A stretch of 64,000 nucleotides of DNA from Cymodocea nodosa. Its lineage: Eukaryota; Streptophyta; Magnoliopsida; Alismatales; Cymodoceaceae. Made by a program: the position numbers and the translations under genes. Shown here one piece after another: positions 50,101-60,100 of the stretch (positions are counted from its first letter, which is position 1; each line of letters opens with the position of its first letter). The stretch spans positions 17,806,501-17,870,500 of the forward strand of contig CM072341.1 in the NCBI GenBank assembly GCA_036874045.1. Reading direction: 5' to 3'. The notes under the pieces are model-generated. The model was not told where the DNA came from and did not search any database. It was given only the letters and a program-made list of their open reading frames with translations.

Positions 50101-51357
50101 ATCTTTTTATAATTTTATTTTAAAATTAATTCTTACCTTAGTTTCATCAACTAAGATTATACTGTTGACTCATCAACAAATAACATCAGGAGAGCTTGTG
50201 GAGTGAAAATTTGGGAAGAATATTGAAGCATCAGACAGATTTCCTACTATAAACCTTGGAAATAAGTTCTCTTGGAGAGGGGAGAGAGGAGGTATATGTA
50301 GTGATATTAACAGTCTTATACATATGTTAGATGAGTTATTAGTTCTTGTTTGGATCTGAGAGTCTATAATAATGTCATGGAGTCATGATTGTATAGAAAG
50401 GTATAAATACACTATTCGTTACACTAAAAATGGTGTCTTTGGTGTTGTATGAGCTTGTCTCAAGCGGAGGAGGCCACCTTTGATGTGGTCAATCTTGTAT
50501 TCTTGTATTGATGTCAACCTTGTAACTTCATTCTGATCTCCTTGCTAAAATATTAGATTGGTAGCTTCGTAATTGAGTTAATACACAAATCTTTTGTCAA
50601 TCTTTATTTGTTCTTATTATCTTTTGAATGACATCATTTTTGGCATTTCACTAAAGAATATTTATCTTGATCCTTTTTATTCCCCTATCAGGGATACTTC
50701 CTTAAATTTGGCCCTTTGTTGAAGTGTATGATTCATTAATGCTAGTTTCATAATTCATCGTGATCATAGTACAAATTAGTGTCTTTTTCTGGGATATTGT
50801 CAAACTTTTAATGATGCCTCTTCTGTTGATGGTTTTTCTTTCTGTAGAGGTTTGTTGTGGACTTCTATATTACAGATGCCAAGTCTAGATTGAGAGTGAT
50901 GGTAAAAGCAGGCTACAATTCTCCAGTGATTCCTTTAATCAAGGAAATCACCCTTGTAAAGACTACAAGCAAAAACATGATTTTGTCATCTACCTTGGTG
51001 AAGTGGCTTGGAGAAAGACATCTATCCACTGAAGCATGCTTACTGTGTTTAAAAGAAGGGTACCCTTTTTCTAAAAATTAGGAAAACGAAAATTTCACTT
51101 CTAGATTTGGATTGATTCAATTCCAACTAGTAAACAAGAACGATCACAGGTACGTTAAAGAAGGAAGTTTGTTGACTGTCATGGGGGTATTGAGTAGAAA
51201 TGATGGTATTATGATGATAGTCCCACCACCAGGGGGTTTCTCAACTGGTTGCCTGCTACAGAAGCTTCTTCTCCCTATCAACATTAATGGTCTTATATTG
51301 AGTGCCTCAAATAATATTGGTTCTACTATGGGCACTTGTTCTTCCCAGACTCTTTAG
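35116..51357 (+). CDS. At1g16860-like two-helix membrane protein
   Basis: Four exons join in phase: 35116-35457, 49129-49278, 50848-51059 and 51150-51357 (TAG), giving 303 residues. Two adjacent hydrophobic helices (about 34-55 and 59-78) follow a short Ser/His-rich N-terminus. The conserved core follows: DGQLVKVTG at the end of exon 1, VSCGNISLESSYEKVPQCVY opening exon 2, DFYITDAKSRLRVMVKAG in exon 3, LKEGYVKEGSLLTVMGVLSR across the exon 3/4 junction, and MMIVPPPGGFSTGCLL near the end. These blocks match the plant family named 'uncharacterized membrane protein At1g16860-like', in its short form without the long N-terminal region of the Arabidopsis protein. Function is unknown. Intron 1 is 13.7 kb because of nested retroelements, while intron 3 is only 90 bp. 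Every exon frame is intact, so the gene is probably functional. Confidence 0.92.
35553..35726 (+). repeat. 5' LTR of the Copia element
   Basis: It starts TATTAAGCATG (probably TGTTAAGCATG originally) and ends CTCACTAACA, just before the primer-binding site. It contains GTGTATAAATACAG, a likely LTR TATA box. Confidence 0.85.
35727..35740 (+). other. Primer-binding site of the Copia element
   Basis: TGGTATTAGAGCTT directly follows the 5' LTR. It differs by one base from TGGTATCAGAGC, the complement of the initiator methionine tRNA 3' end used by most plant Copia elements (known). Confidence 0.88.
38276..38690 (+). repeat. Tandem duplication inside the Copia coding region
   Basis: A block starting TTGTGGACAAAACAAAGGCT begins at about 38278 and again at about 38499, a period of 221 bp. 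It contains AATGGCTAAATGTCATGT, which occurs three times (about 38380, 38466 and 38619). It lies between the integrase and RT remnants. Confidence 0.75.
39115..42400 (-). mobile_element. Antisense Copia element nested in the first Copia
   Basis: Terminal direct repeats 39115-39268 and 42251-42400 both run from TGTGATTAGAATGAG to TATACTCA, so the minus-strand LTR is TGTGAGTATA...AATCACA. CTCAT (39110-39114) and CCCAT (42401-42405) form the target duplication, one base changed. The host RT frame resumes across it (LIMYFLI before, YEDDW after). Adjacent to the right LTR, TTTCGATACCA is the reverse complement of a primer-binding site (TGGTATCGAAA). Next to the left LTR, the minus strand has the purine tract AAGGGAGAG. 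Minus-strand 39410-39290 reads LVDILTKDLSHNVFENLCN and KLGMVNIY, the Copia RNase H C-terminus. Most other coding sequence is missing or replaced, so the element is non-autonomous. Confidence 0.88.
39417..40330 (-). mobile_element. Harbinger-like fragment with Myb/SANT-like ORF
   Basis: It starts at GGGGGTGTTTGTGC preceded by TAA, a PIF/Harbinger-type end. Subterminal repeats of about 40-45 bp follow (39505-39640), each with a TTTGACGTGTTTGT-like core and GAAATGA. On the minus strand 40249-40094 is open for 52 residues with the Myb/SANT-like (Myb_DNA-bind_3) pattern: GKFKAETWIK, then HMESRMKTWKTMYKNYTK, then SGWK. This domain is typical of the second Harbinger protein and its host relatives (known). 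I could not find the other terminus, so the right limit given is only where recognisable coding ends. It lies inside the antisense Copia element. Confidence 0.62.
43294..43304 (+). other. Polypurine tract of outer Copia
   Basis: TTTGGGGGGCG directly precedes the 3' LTR start TATTAAGCATG at 43305. The tract is the plus-strand primer in LTR elements (known). Confidence 0.7.
44172..44487. repeat. 158-bp tandem repeat, two copies, in the solo LTR
   Basis: Units 44172-44329 and 44330-44487 share TTTATACAAAATGTACAAAA, GGAATACACCCAAA, GGTAATATTCCCC and AAGGTATCACATGAAAGAG. They differ at scattered positions. Confidence 0.85.
44518..44618. promoter_or_regulatory. Array of TGACGTCA-like octamers with 21-bp spacing
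   Basis: TGACGTCA 44518, TGGCGTCA 44539, TGACGTCG 44560 and TGATGTCA 44581 are exactly 21 bp apart. TGACATCA 44600 and TGATGTCA 44611 follow. TGACGTCA palindromes are binding sites of plant bZIP factors such as the TGA group (known). Two helical turns between sites would put them on one DNA face. Enhancer function for the LTR is inferred, not shown. Confidence 0.6.
44693..44794. repeat. 51-bp tandem repeat rich in GGTTAACCGGT words
   Basis: Two units begin GTGGGTGGAGCCTT at 44693 and 44744. Each holds GATTAATCTTGGGTTAAC and GGTCTAAC. A partial relative precedes them at about 44640. The array directly follows the TGACGTCA-like cluster within the solo LTR. Confidence 0.8.
47043..47114. repeat. 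Perfect 36-bp tandem duplication across the solo-LTR junction
   Basis: Units 47043-47078 and 47079-47114 are identical. Each consists of the last 25 bases of the solo LTR (GGGGGTCGAG...GTCTACA) plus 11 bases of outer Copia LTR (GGTGGATCATT). The duplication therefore happened after the solo LTR had inserted. Confidence 0.95.
47140..49128. other. Remainder of intron 1 of the membrane-protein gene
   Basis: AT-rich intron after the retroelement stack up to the TTGCAG acceptor. The phrase GATATGCACGTCTAAAAG occurs at about 47631 and 47902, and a 70-bp tandem repeat lies at 48025-48164. No coding exon of the family is seen here. Confidence 0.55.
48025..48164. repeat. 70-bp tandem repeat with hairpin
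   Basis: Units 48025-48094 and 48095-48164 begin TGCTGATA and share ATATCAAGTTTTAGAAATAC. Each contains ACTTGTATT, a six-base loop, then AATACAAGT (a perfect stem in copy one, one mismatch in copy two). Confidence 0.8.
49751..50073. mobile_element. Short TIR element (MITE-like), 323 bp
   Basis: The left end GGCTACATTTGGAATT and the right end reverse-complemented, GGCTGCATTTGGAATT, differ by one base. Flanks are TTA on the left and TAG on the right, so a Harbinger-type 3-bp duplication is possible but not exact. It lies in intron 2 of the membrane-protein gene. Confidence 0.65.
50090..50620. repeat. LINE scrap and possible LTR in intron 2
   Basis: The 50100-50185 stretch repeats antisense LINE words seen at 1985 and 10450 (TTTTAAAATTAATTCTTACC, TTTCATCAACTAAGATTATA). 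The 50280-50600 stretch contains GGTATAAATACACTATTCG and a T-rich tail like an LTR promoter, but I found no paired terminus. It lies upstream of exon 3. Confidence 0.4.
51060..51149 (+). other. 90-bp intron 3 of the membrane-protein gene
   Basis: GTACCC opens and CACAG closes the intron, and the reading frame resumes as LKEGYVKEG as in the family. Retention would add YPFSKN and then a stop, giving a product about 70 residues shorter. Confidence 0.85.
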
Positions 51358-52379
51358 ATTAAATTGGTGAGTACTGTTAAATGTTGCAAGCAAATTTGAA
51401 ATGTCTGAATTTTTTGTAAACTATCATGAGTATGTTGGAGTTAATCTTTATTCTCTTCTGATAAATGTTTTATTTTCATAATGTTAAATACAAGCGTTTT
51501 TTTTCCATATTACTATTTTTTAATGTTGTTATACAGAATCAATTTTGGCTTTCAATTTATTTTATTAATTATGTCCGTTATTGTTGATTAACTAACACTT
51601 GTTTATGTATTACATTGAAATCATTCTGTTCAAAATCAAAGGTGATAAAATTAATTAAAGTATTTATTGAGCTTTATCTTAGGCACTCTGTTATGTTACA
51701 TATGATTTACAGTGTGGATAATAACTGGCAAACTTATGTTGGCCTTTCTTACTTTAAATTCATGTCTTGCAAGGTAGATGCAAGAATTATAATTGTAATT
51801 ATGAATCTGTATCTTTGCTTGACTTAATGTTAGCTTGGATAATAGAGAAGTCAATTTTCTTGTTATTCTTAGACCACCTTGGAATAATGGAAATTATCCG
51901 TTTGTCTCTTTTTAAATGCAAAATACCTCTAGGCATTCTTAGTAGAAAGTAGATTGAAAGAGTTGCAATAAATAAGCTATCAACCTGTTAGATATCCAAG
52001 GTTTGTATTGTTAATAACTTAATATATGGACATCCAAATGAAGACAAACCCAGACATCTTTGAAAGGGATGTTCATATTTCAGTTTGATATCAGAGCTGA
52101 AGTGGTTCAAATTAAGGTTATTACGGCACAAACTTGGTTAACTGGCTGCCTCAGGGTTTGCATTGGTGGTGCTTAGACATCCATTGTACTTAATTTTAAC
52201 ATTTTAGATCTAGCTATATATGTTAAAAATTAAATAAATACTCATTGATAAATAGTATTATGCATTAATATCTTTCTTCAAACTGAAGAAAGCATTAACG
52301 AACATTGCCGCACAGACACACACATAGATATAGATATGTATATGTGTGTGTGTATGTGCACCATAATTCCACTATGTGG

Positions 52380-52737
52380 TGTATGTTACATATTTCTATA
52401 TATGGTCAAATCGTTGGTTACATTACATAAATTTAGATCTTTTCTCATGATTCCAAATCAAGTAGCTTTAAGTGTTTTTCTACTTTTAGTTTCTTCCATG
52501 CTAAATTAATTCTCCTCTCTTTAATTGTGTATCATTTAGTCTTCTAAGGATATGACCAAATCATCTAAATGAATTTTTGATTATCATATCTTCTAGTGCA
52601 ACTCCTATTCTATTCCTAATAAATTTGATTTTTTTTTGTTTTTCCCTTATAGTATTAATAATTACCACTCATACATTTCTTTTATGATTGGAATATATCT
52701 TATAGATACTTTTTTTCTTTCCAATACCTGCCATAAA
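52380..52737 (-). mobile_element. Antisense LINE 3' region
   Basis: Words such as AAGTGTTTTTCTACTTTTAG, GCTAAATTAATTCTCCTCTC and TCTAAGGATATGACCAAATC correspond in order to 5140-5320 of the kinase intron copy. A (CA)n/(TG)n-like tract at 52316-52360 precedes it. Confidence 0.55.
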
Positions 52738-53520
52738 TAAGACAATATTTAAACAACAAATAAGATAAACACAATATTTAACAATCATAACCTATAAATT
52801 AACTAGTAAAATCAATACTCAATAATAAAACAAGAGATCCAAATTATACTAGAATAGATGTACATGGTTGAAAACTTAATGCACCTTGTAAATAGTGGAA
52901 CTATGAGCAGATCTGACAACTATATGGTTGGTCAAAGAACAGGTCTAGGAGTGTGAGAACCAAGAGTCATATGGCTCTTGGATGCTTAGGTGTCTGTCTT
53001 AATTACTATGGTCTAATTAGGTTTATGTTAAGGCGCATTCATGTATCCCCCCCAAACACGAAAAAGGGACCTTGAAAAGTTGTGAGGGAGAATTTTGAAA
53101 AGTTAGAATTAGATTTATAGTTACGCATATATATAAGACAATATTTAAGCAACAAAGAAGACAACGCAATATTTAAAAGTCATAACTTAGAAATTAACTT
53201 GTAAAATCTATGCTCGATAATAAAACAAGAGGCCCAAATTATACTAAAATAGATGTATGGCTGAAGAACTCAATGCACCTTGTAATTAGTCTATAAGCAG
53301 ATCTGACAAGTATATGGTTTGGTCAAAGAGTAGGTCGTGTGAGACCACTAAGAGCCATGTGACTCTTGGATGTTTAGGTACCCATTTTAATGGCTATGAT
53401 CTAATTAGATTCAAGTTAAGACACATTAATATATTCCCCCTCCCTGCGCCTGGCAAAAATGGAACCTTGAAAAGTTGTGAGGGAGAATGTTGAAAGTGAG
53501 AATTAGATTTATAGTGATAT
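52738..53520. repeat. 396-bp tandem duplication
   Basis: The block starting TAAGACAATATTTAA at 52738 restarts at 53134. Shared words include ACAAGAG..CCAAATTATACTA, GCAGATCTGACAA and CCTTGAAAAGTTGTGAGGGA. By eye the copies are roughly 85-90% alike. The origin of the unit is not recognised; the repeated ends would also fit two LTR fragments. Confidence 0.8.
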
Positions 53521-56500
53521 AGAGACGGATCTCTTCAATTGTTTCAAATTGGTTTCAATTTGGATGTTCATATTTGAACGTGTACACTACCTTTTTGGTT
53601 TGTTTTTGGGGATTGTGTCATCTTGGTTGAGAAGCTTCAGTTTGCAAGACTTATTTGGTTTCCACTCAAAAAGCAATTTAGACAATCCAATGTTTATGAA
53701 ACAGTTTTAAGGTTCATCATATATGTTAAGTATTTTTTGATGTTTTTAGTTTATTATAATATCGGTTTGGATGTGTTGAAATCCTTCACATATAGGTTCT
53801 GTTGATAAAGAGTCAATTTATGACAGCATGGATCAAGAGTCAACCAAGACCATATTTCACAAATTTCACAAGGTTACAGTTGAGTAATTCAATTACGTTA
53901 AAATATGTAGCATAGCCCTAGTAATCAATAGAGTACTATTAAGGCTATCAATTTCATATTTCTTATTCAAAATTTTATTCTAACATGCTCAGAATTTTGA
54001 CCAACAATGTCTTTAACCGTGTTCTCTTTCTTGAGTCCAAACATTATGGACTCTTGTACAAGCACACAGGCTTTATGTTGGTTAGTTATTTCAATTTTAG
54101 TTATTTTCTAGTAAGAAAGCTTCTTACAAATGTACATTTTACATAATCTAGATTTCATTTTTATTCACTATTCTTTTGGTGCACCTTCAACTGCAATTGG
54201 GTTTCTATTTGGCATTTTGGATTATTGGCAATAAGTCGCACATGTTTCCTTACAAAATTTGACAGGAAAATGTTACTTTTAAGCCCATGTGACATACTTG
54301 GATTAATCACCATATTAATTGCAAACTGCAAATGCTTCCTGAAAGATTTAGCATCTTATTCATATTCAATGTTGATTGTCAAAAATTGAATTGTTAATAT
54401 CTTAATTAGCTGTGAAAATTTATGTTGTCTATTCAATTTTTGACGTTCATCTTTATTTTTATGCCACTTTCTAGCATTATCGGGGCTAATCAGATTTCCA
54501 TCTTCGTTCACATATCCATCTTGTTGTCACGAAATGTTTTTTTAGTATGGCTTTTTTGTACAAATATAACAGGTCACTTTAGCGTACCTATGAATAAGAA
54601 TGACTTGGTCTATTGCGTAGAGTTAAAACCTACCTCATGATTCTCCTTAGTTACTTAATTGGCAGGAAGGACACTTCCACGTTCATATTAGTCAATCACC
54701 CCTTTTTATTCGATGGGCAATGCTTCTCAATTTGCTATTCATTATCCAGCATGGAGCCCACTGTCGAAGCCTGTCTCAAAACTTCATCTGAAATATGCTA
54801 ATCAAATTGCTAAGTATGACTGCAATGCTCGTTCTATGAAATTTTATTATGTTTTGCAGGGAAGGACCCAATTTTCCAACAAGATCTAATTTACAAGTCT
54901 CGGTGGCTATATTTGTGTGAGGAACCTTGACCTCATACCATTGATTATTGTGCTGGGTGAAAGAATAGTTTTTGGTTTGACACTGACTCACAACCACATA
55001 TTTCGTGAACTATTTTATAGTCTATTGTATAGAGACTCAATTATTTTGCCAGACAAATTTTACAGGCTTGAAGGGATTTAACAGCAATCAAAATTCTTAA
55101 TTTGTGAACTATAAGAAGGCAGCTGAAGAATTTGATTATTTTCCTTGATTTCTTTATTTTTGTGGTTTTTTTAACAACATACGACTTAGTCCAGTGCGAT
55201 CTTATGAGCTTTTGAAGTGGCCTTTGGACGGTCTTGAAAGAGGTATCCTCTCTGTCTTGAGTGTTTTTTTCTCTATTTAACCAAGATACATCTATTAACT
55301 GGCAGTTGGGACCCCCCGATGTTTTTCTTCTCCACATTTTGCATGCTTCTGACTCATCAAAAGTTGTCCACTTGCCAGAACTTAAAACGGAAGACAGGCT
55401 TTTATGGTGGTACTGGTAAATATCTCAAGCATGAGATTCTGGTAGGTTATGTTTAGATTTCCTTCTCTCTGTCGTAAGCTCTTGTTTATGAGATCAGAAA
55501 TATCTTCGAAGAAACTGGAAAGCATTCCGTGATCAGCAGTGCCAACCTCATATTTAGATTACAGAGATAACCATGCTGATGTAGGTGGTACTCGAGATTT
55601 TTTTTTCGCAGGTGATATATGAAGCAGAGCTACGTTATAACGTTGGTTTTTTCTAATTAAACGACGACAAATAACAAAGGCAATCCAGCAAGCTTCCTGC
55701 TTCTGATTGCATTCAGGGCATTGGCGTTGGATTCTTCTTTATTGGTTACCGTCTGATCGCCACCAAATCTAATCTTACATGAAATCTACTTGCTTTATTT
55801 TTGGATTAATCTTTTCGGTAGCTTTATTAGTTTTGCCAGCAAGATCTGACTTTCGTCAGGGTAAAAAAATGAAAATAAGGGGAAATTATTGAAATCGCTC
55901 ACATAAACCAAGGTGTCACTATGTATTTTAACTTTAAGCTACTTCAATGATATCAGGACTGTGACTAATACTCTCATTAACTACTAAAAAGATTAACTAA
56001 ATTTCAGTAACGCAATTCTAATAAACATACTATAAGGGAATTAGCATGACGGATCAATTTTCTTGAAGATGTTGAATAAGATTTGAATCTTTTTGAATTC
56101 TTTGTTTCGAAAGTAGATATTGAATTCTAAGTTCAAATATTCTGTTCATCAGTTATGAAATGATACATCATGGAGGCTGGATTTATGACTTGCAATAAAG
56201 AGTCCTGAGTCCCTTTTAAGGCCTAGCGAACATTCCAAAGCATTTTTGATAATAGTAGTGATTTTACATTTTTCATGATTTCAACTTTGAAGGAGAGCAC
56301 GAGTATTGCTCTCCTAGCTAAGTGAGGTATTATAATAATTCAACTTATTTTGATGAATTTCGAACACTTAATTTTCTTTGAAAAATTAACAATAAAAATA
56401 TTCTAAACTAAGATAAAATTACAATATATATTATATTAACATATAAACTACTAATTAAATTTTATTAAAAATTAAGTAGTTGGAAAATTTAGGATAAACT

Positions 56501-59500
56501 TTCTATGGCCGCCTACATGAACCTTTTTGTGTTTGATTTCTGAGTCTTTAAATTCAACGTACTTTATTGAATTGACACTGTTAAATTTTGATTGAAAACG
56601 TAAGTGAGACATTTACGTTGCATTGGAACTTCAATCCATAATGGATTATCTTGTAGGAAAATAAAACATGTAGAGGTGCTTAGAGAAGCGGCTTTTTGAT
56701 ATTTCGGGTGCCGTTCGGCCAAGTTCCGACAATTCATTGGCGCAGGTGGACGGGGTACAAAGGTGCAAGGGTAAAGTGGAATAAGTGATGCCCGTCGATT
56801 ACATTGAGCCCAACAATTGGTTTCTGCTTGGTGGTGACAAGCGCAACTGCGACGGGAGGAACTGTAGAACTTCACAGAAGGATTCTGGTGGGCATTGAAA
56901 ATGGATATGCTCTCCTTATCTTCTTCCTGTGTTGTTCTTTGTACGCTGTGGGATTGCTGTCAGGTCCTTTTCTCCTGTTGAGCACCGGACGTCAATTCCA
57001 CGCAGAACCCTCGACGAAATCCAAAAAGGAAGAGAATTCCAGTTCAATCATGATTTTCATGATCAATATCATGACTTTTGACGGTGACCTTTTTTTTGTA
57101 TTATTAAGAGAGATTTGTGTGCATCGAAAACTGTAAAAAGAAAAAAATTCAAGATAAATTTTGAAAATTGGTATGTTTGTATATGATAGAATTAATGAAA
57201 AGTAAACTATATAATTTTCTTAATTTACGTTTTGAGGATTCTTACCTTTTTCTTTTTTGGGGGAAAGTTGTTCCCTTATCCGAAATCCTTCCTTGTAAGG
57301 AGAAAACAAAGGAAAGAATGATGGGATAAATAATAATACAATAAAAGTAAAATAATGATAAATAATTTTATAGTCTTTTGATAATAATAAAATAAAATAA
57401 AATAAAAATGAGAGGATAGATAAAAATATAATAATAAAGTAATTTTATTTTATTTTCCTTACATTTCATGTGGTATAAATTTTTTACTTGAATCTTAATT
57501 TTTTGCTTTCTGTTATGTACATAAATATCTTTTTTACTTTTTTAACTTTTCAGATTTTTCATTTTCAACTATTCTTAACCTTTTGTTTCTTATATTTTTG
57601 AACTTTCTGTCATATATAAACAGATCATTAATGTTTATGTTTGGATTTGAAGTAAACCATCGTTAAGGTCTTATTGTAAGTATGAAAGAATACCAATTGT
57701 ACTTTCTATCATTCGTCGGTTTGATAAAGGGGTCTCTCACCACTTCTCTTTAATTTGATTTCTAGGTTCCGGAGAGCTTGGATTAACTCACATGAGTAGG
57801 GATTGCAACTGCCGTTCAACCAATATTAGAATCACCTGCACGACACGACACGTACGCTGCCAGCACAAACGTGCAAGCTCTTTGGATGATCAACCAGTAC
57901 AAATTGCAGGCTTGTATAAAGAAAAATAGACTTGGTTTAATGACATTGTCGATATTGGTATATTCTATTGATGGGGTCTTCAATTACTTGGAAGTATGAC
58001 ATCCTTGGTGACCCTACAATGCAAGAAACAGGTGATGGTTCTCCACTCAATTTCCAATTGACGAGCCTTTTGTTTGAACTTTCAGAACCATGCTTGTTTC
58101 ATGAAAATGTCTGTCAATAGGATGGCGTTTAGAATTTCCTTATTGGAATTGTAAGGTTGGTGTAGTTTACTCGCTGATGGGGTTTAGGGTTTGATTGGAC
58201 ACAGGAAAGTCGTCGGTCGGGGAACGTGAAATACATGACTGAAGGAGCATTGATTTTGTAAGAAAATATGTGTATGTAATAAGAAAAGCGGTGCACTGAG
58301 TCAGGAGCTATCACATATGACTCCTGATTTATCGTGGTAGATTAATTATAACCATAGGAAAATAAGGTTGCAGGGAACACCCACCCCCACATCATACTAG
58401 CGATTTTGATCCAAGATGACTCTACCGATGATATCGTTAATTATACTGTCATCCTTTTATTAAATCGATAAATAAATCGAGTTGTTCAGAATTTTCAAGT
58501 TTAGAAATGATGCAAGCTGGATGCTTTTGACAAATTAATTGTAGATATACGTTTATGTCATTAATTGGTGGATGACATGTTGTACTCAGTAATTTAATAA
58601 TTTACTTCCAAGTTCTAAAAAGGCAAGAACTTCTTCTTCTTCTTCTTCTTTTTGTCATCAACCACAGCATTATAAAATTCATTCGAAAAACATTATATGA
58701 AATAATAAAGGAAGTGCTTGACTGTGTATAAAAATGTTAACAAATAGATTAATAATAAATGTTATTTGCTTAATTAAAATGTATACTTTTTTAAATAATT
58801 ACTTAAAAGAGGATTTTTTTTTAAATTTTTTTTAAAAATAAATTATTTATTTTAGATAAGCCAAATACCAATTTAAACTAATCATCTTGATTGAACGGTT
58901 TCAAATGATTTTTACCATTTTTTTTTTTTGAATTTGAAGTGGCTTGATGTTGATTTCGATTTCTAATAATTGTATCTATTTTCGATTTCGATAACATTGC
59001 TTTCACAATTTCCTCTCATGCTTGGAATATTCGACAATAATACATCAATAACAATAAAATATTATTAGAAAAACGGCACATCTTTCGTTTTGTAGAGACT
59101 TTGGCTTTATAATAATTCTAGGGAAAACTCTTTTAGCAGGAAAATATGAATTGTCAAATGTGCCGTACAAAAAAGATGAAGACAATTCAAAGTACCATGA
59201 ATTAGGTCGATTTGTGTAAGCATCTATTAACATCATTGAAAGGCGACTTTTCATGTGAATTCGAATTCGATTACGATTCGAAACACACGATAAATTTAGA
59301 AACCTTTTAAAAATAAAAGGTAACGTTGCCCTAATTTCTTAGAAAAGTATTGATATTATATAAAGAGAATTATGTGGGTATTAAATAACAAAAGGGGTCA
59401 GCGTATGAAAAATCAATCCTACGTGTCCATATTCACCACCAAGTGAACGCTAAGAAGTTGCCTTCGGTGAATGATCGTAGATATGAATTAAAATGATACA

Positions 59501-60100
59501 GCATTGATTAGTCAATAAGTATTATCAGAATGACTGTCCATACGTTTCAATTTTCCATATATATACGAAGGCAATTTCCAAAATAAAAAAAAAAATTGGT
59601 ATAAAGATGTTTCCAGACGTTCAATCATAGAAGAAGGCTTTGACTTGCACACCGGAATATTAAAACAAATTTACAAAAGAGAAGAAAAGAAAAACCGCAC
59701 GTCTAACAGACCATCGTACCCTTCATTCCACCGTTTAATATCTATTATTTAATATCTAATAATAATAATATAATTATTAATATATTACCACTAATATAAA
59801 TATATGTATTACGTAAATGTATATAAACTTCATTTTAAGGACAAAGTTGAAAAAGATAAAAAGAAGAAGAGAGAGGTTAAAACTCTTATCAAACATCATT
59901 TCTAATTTATTATTATTAATTCATAACTACAATATCACTCTTTTAGATCACAACTACGATACCATTTTTCACAGACTTGATTCTTAAATTACGCCTTACA
60001 AACACACTCTCTTAGCTCTTGCTATTAACACGAAAACAACGTATACACACTTCCTCAGGATTAACATGAGAACAACACACATGCATGTGCATACTCTCTC
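53521..60100. other. Spacer between membrane-protein and P450 genes
   Basis: No gene is supported. The longest frames (56564-56875 minus and 56804-57136 plus) overlap and have no domain I recognise. The segment 56700-57010 is less AT-rich than its surroundings and could be a worn gene fragment. A CTT microsatellite sits near 58630. The 59740-59990 stretch is AT-rich and shares words with 20200-20360. Confidence 0.45.
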
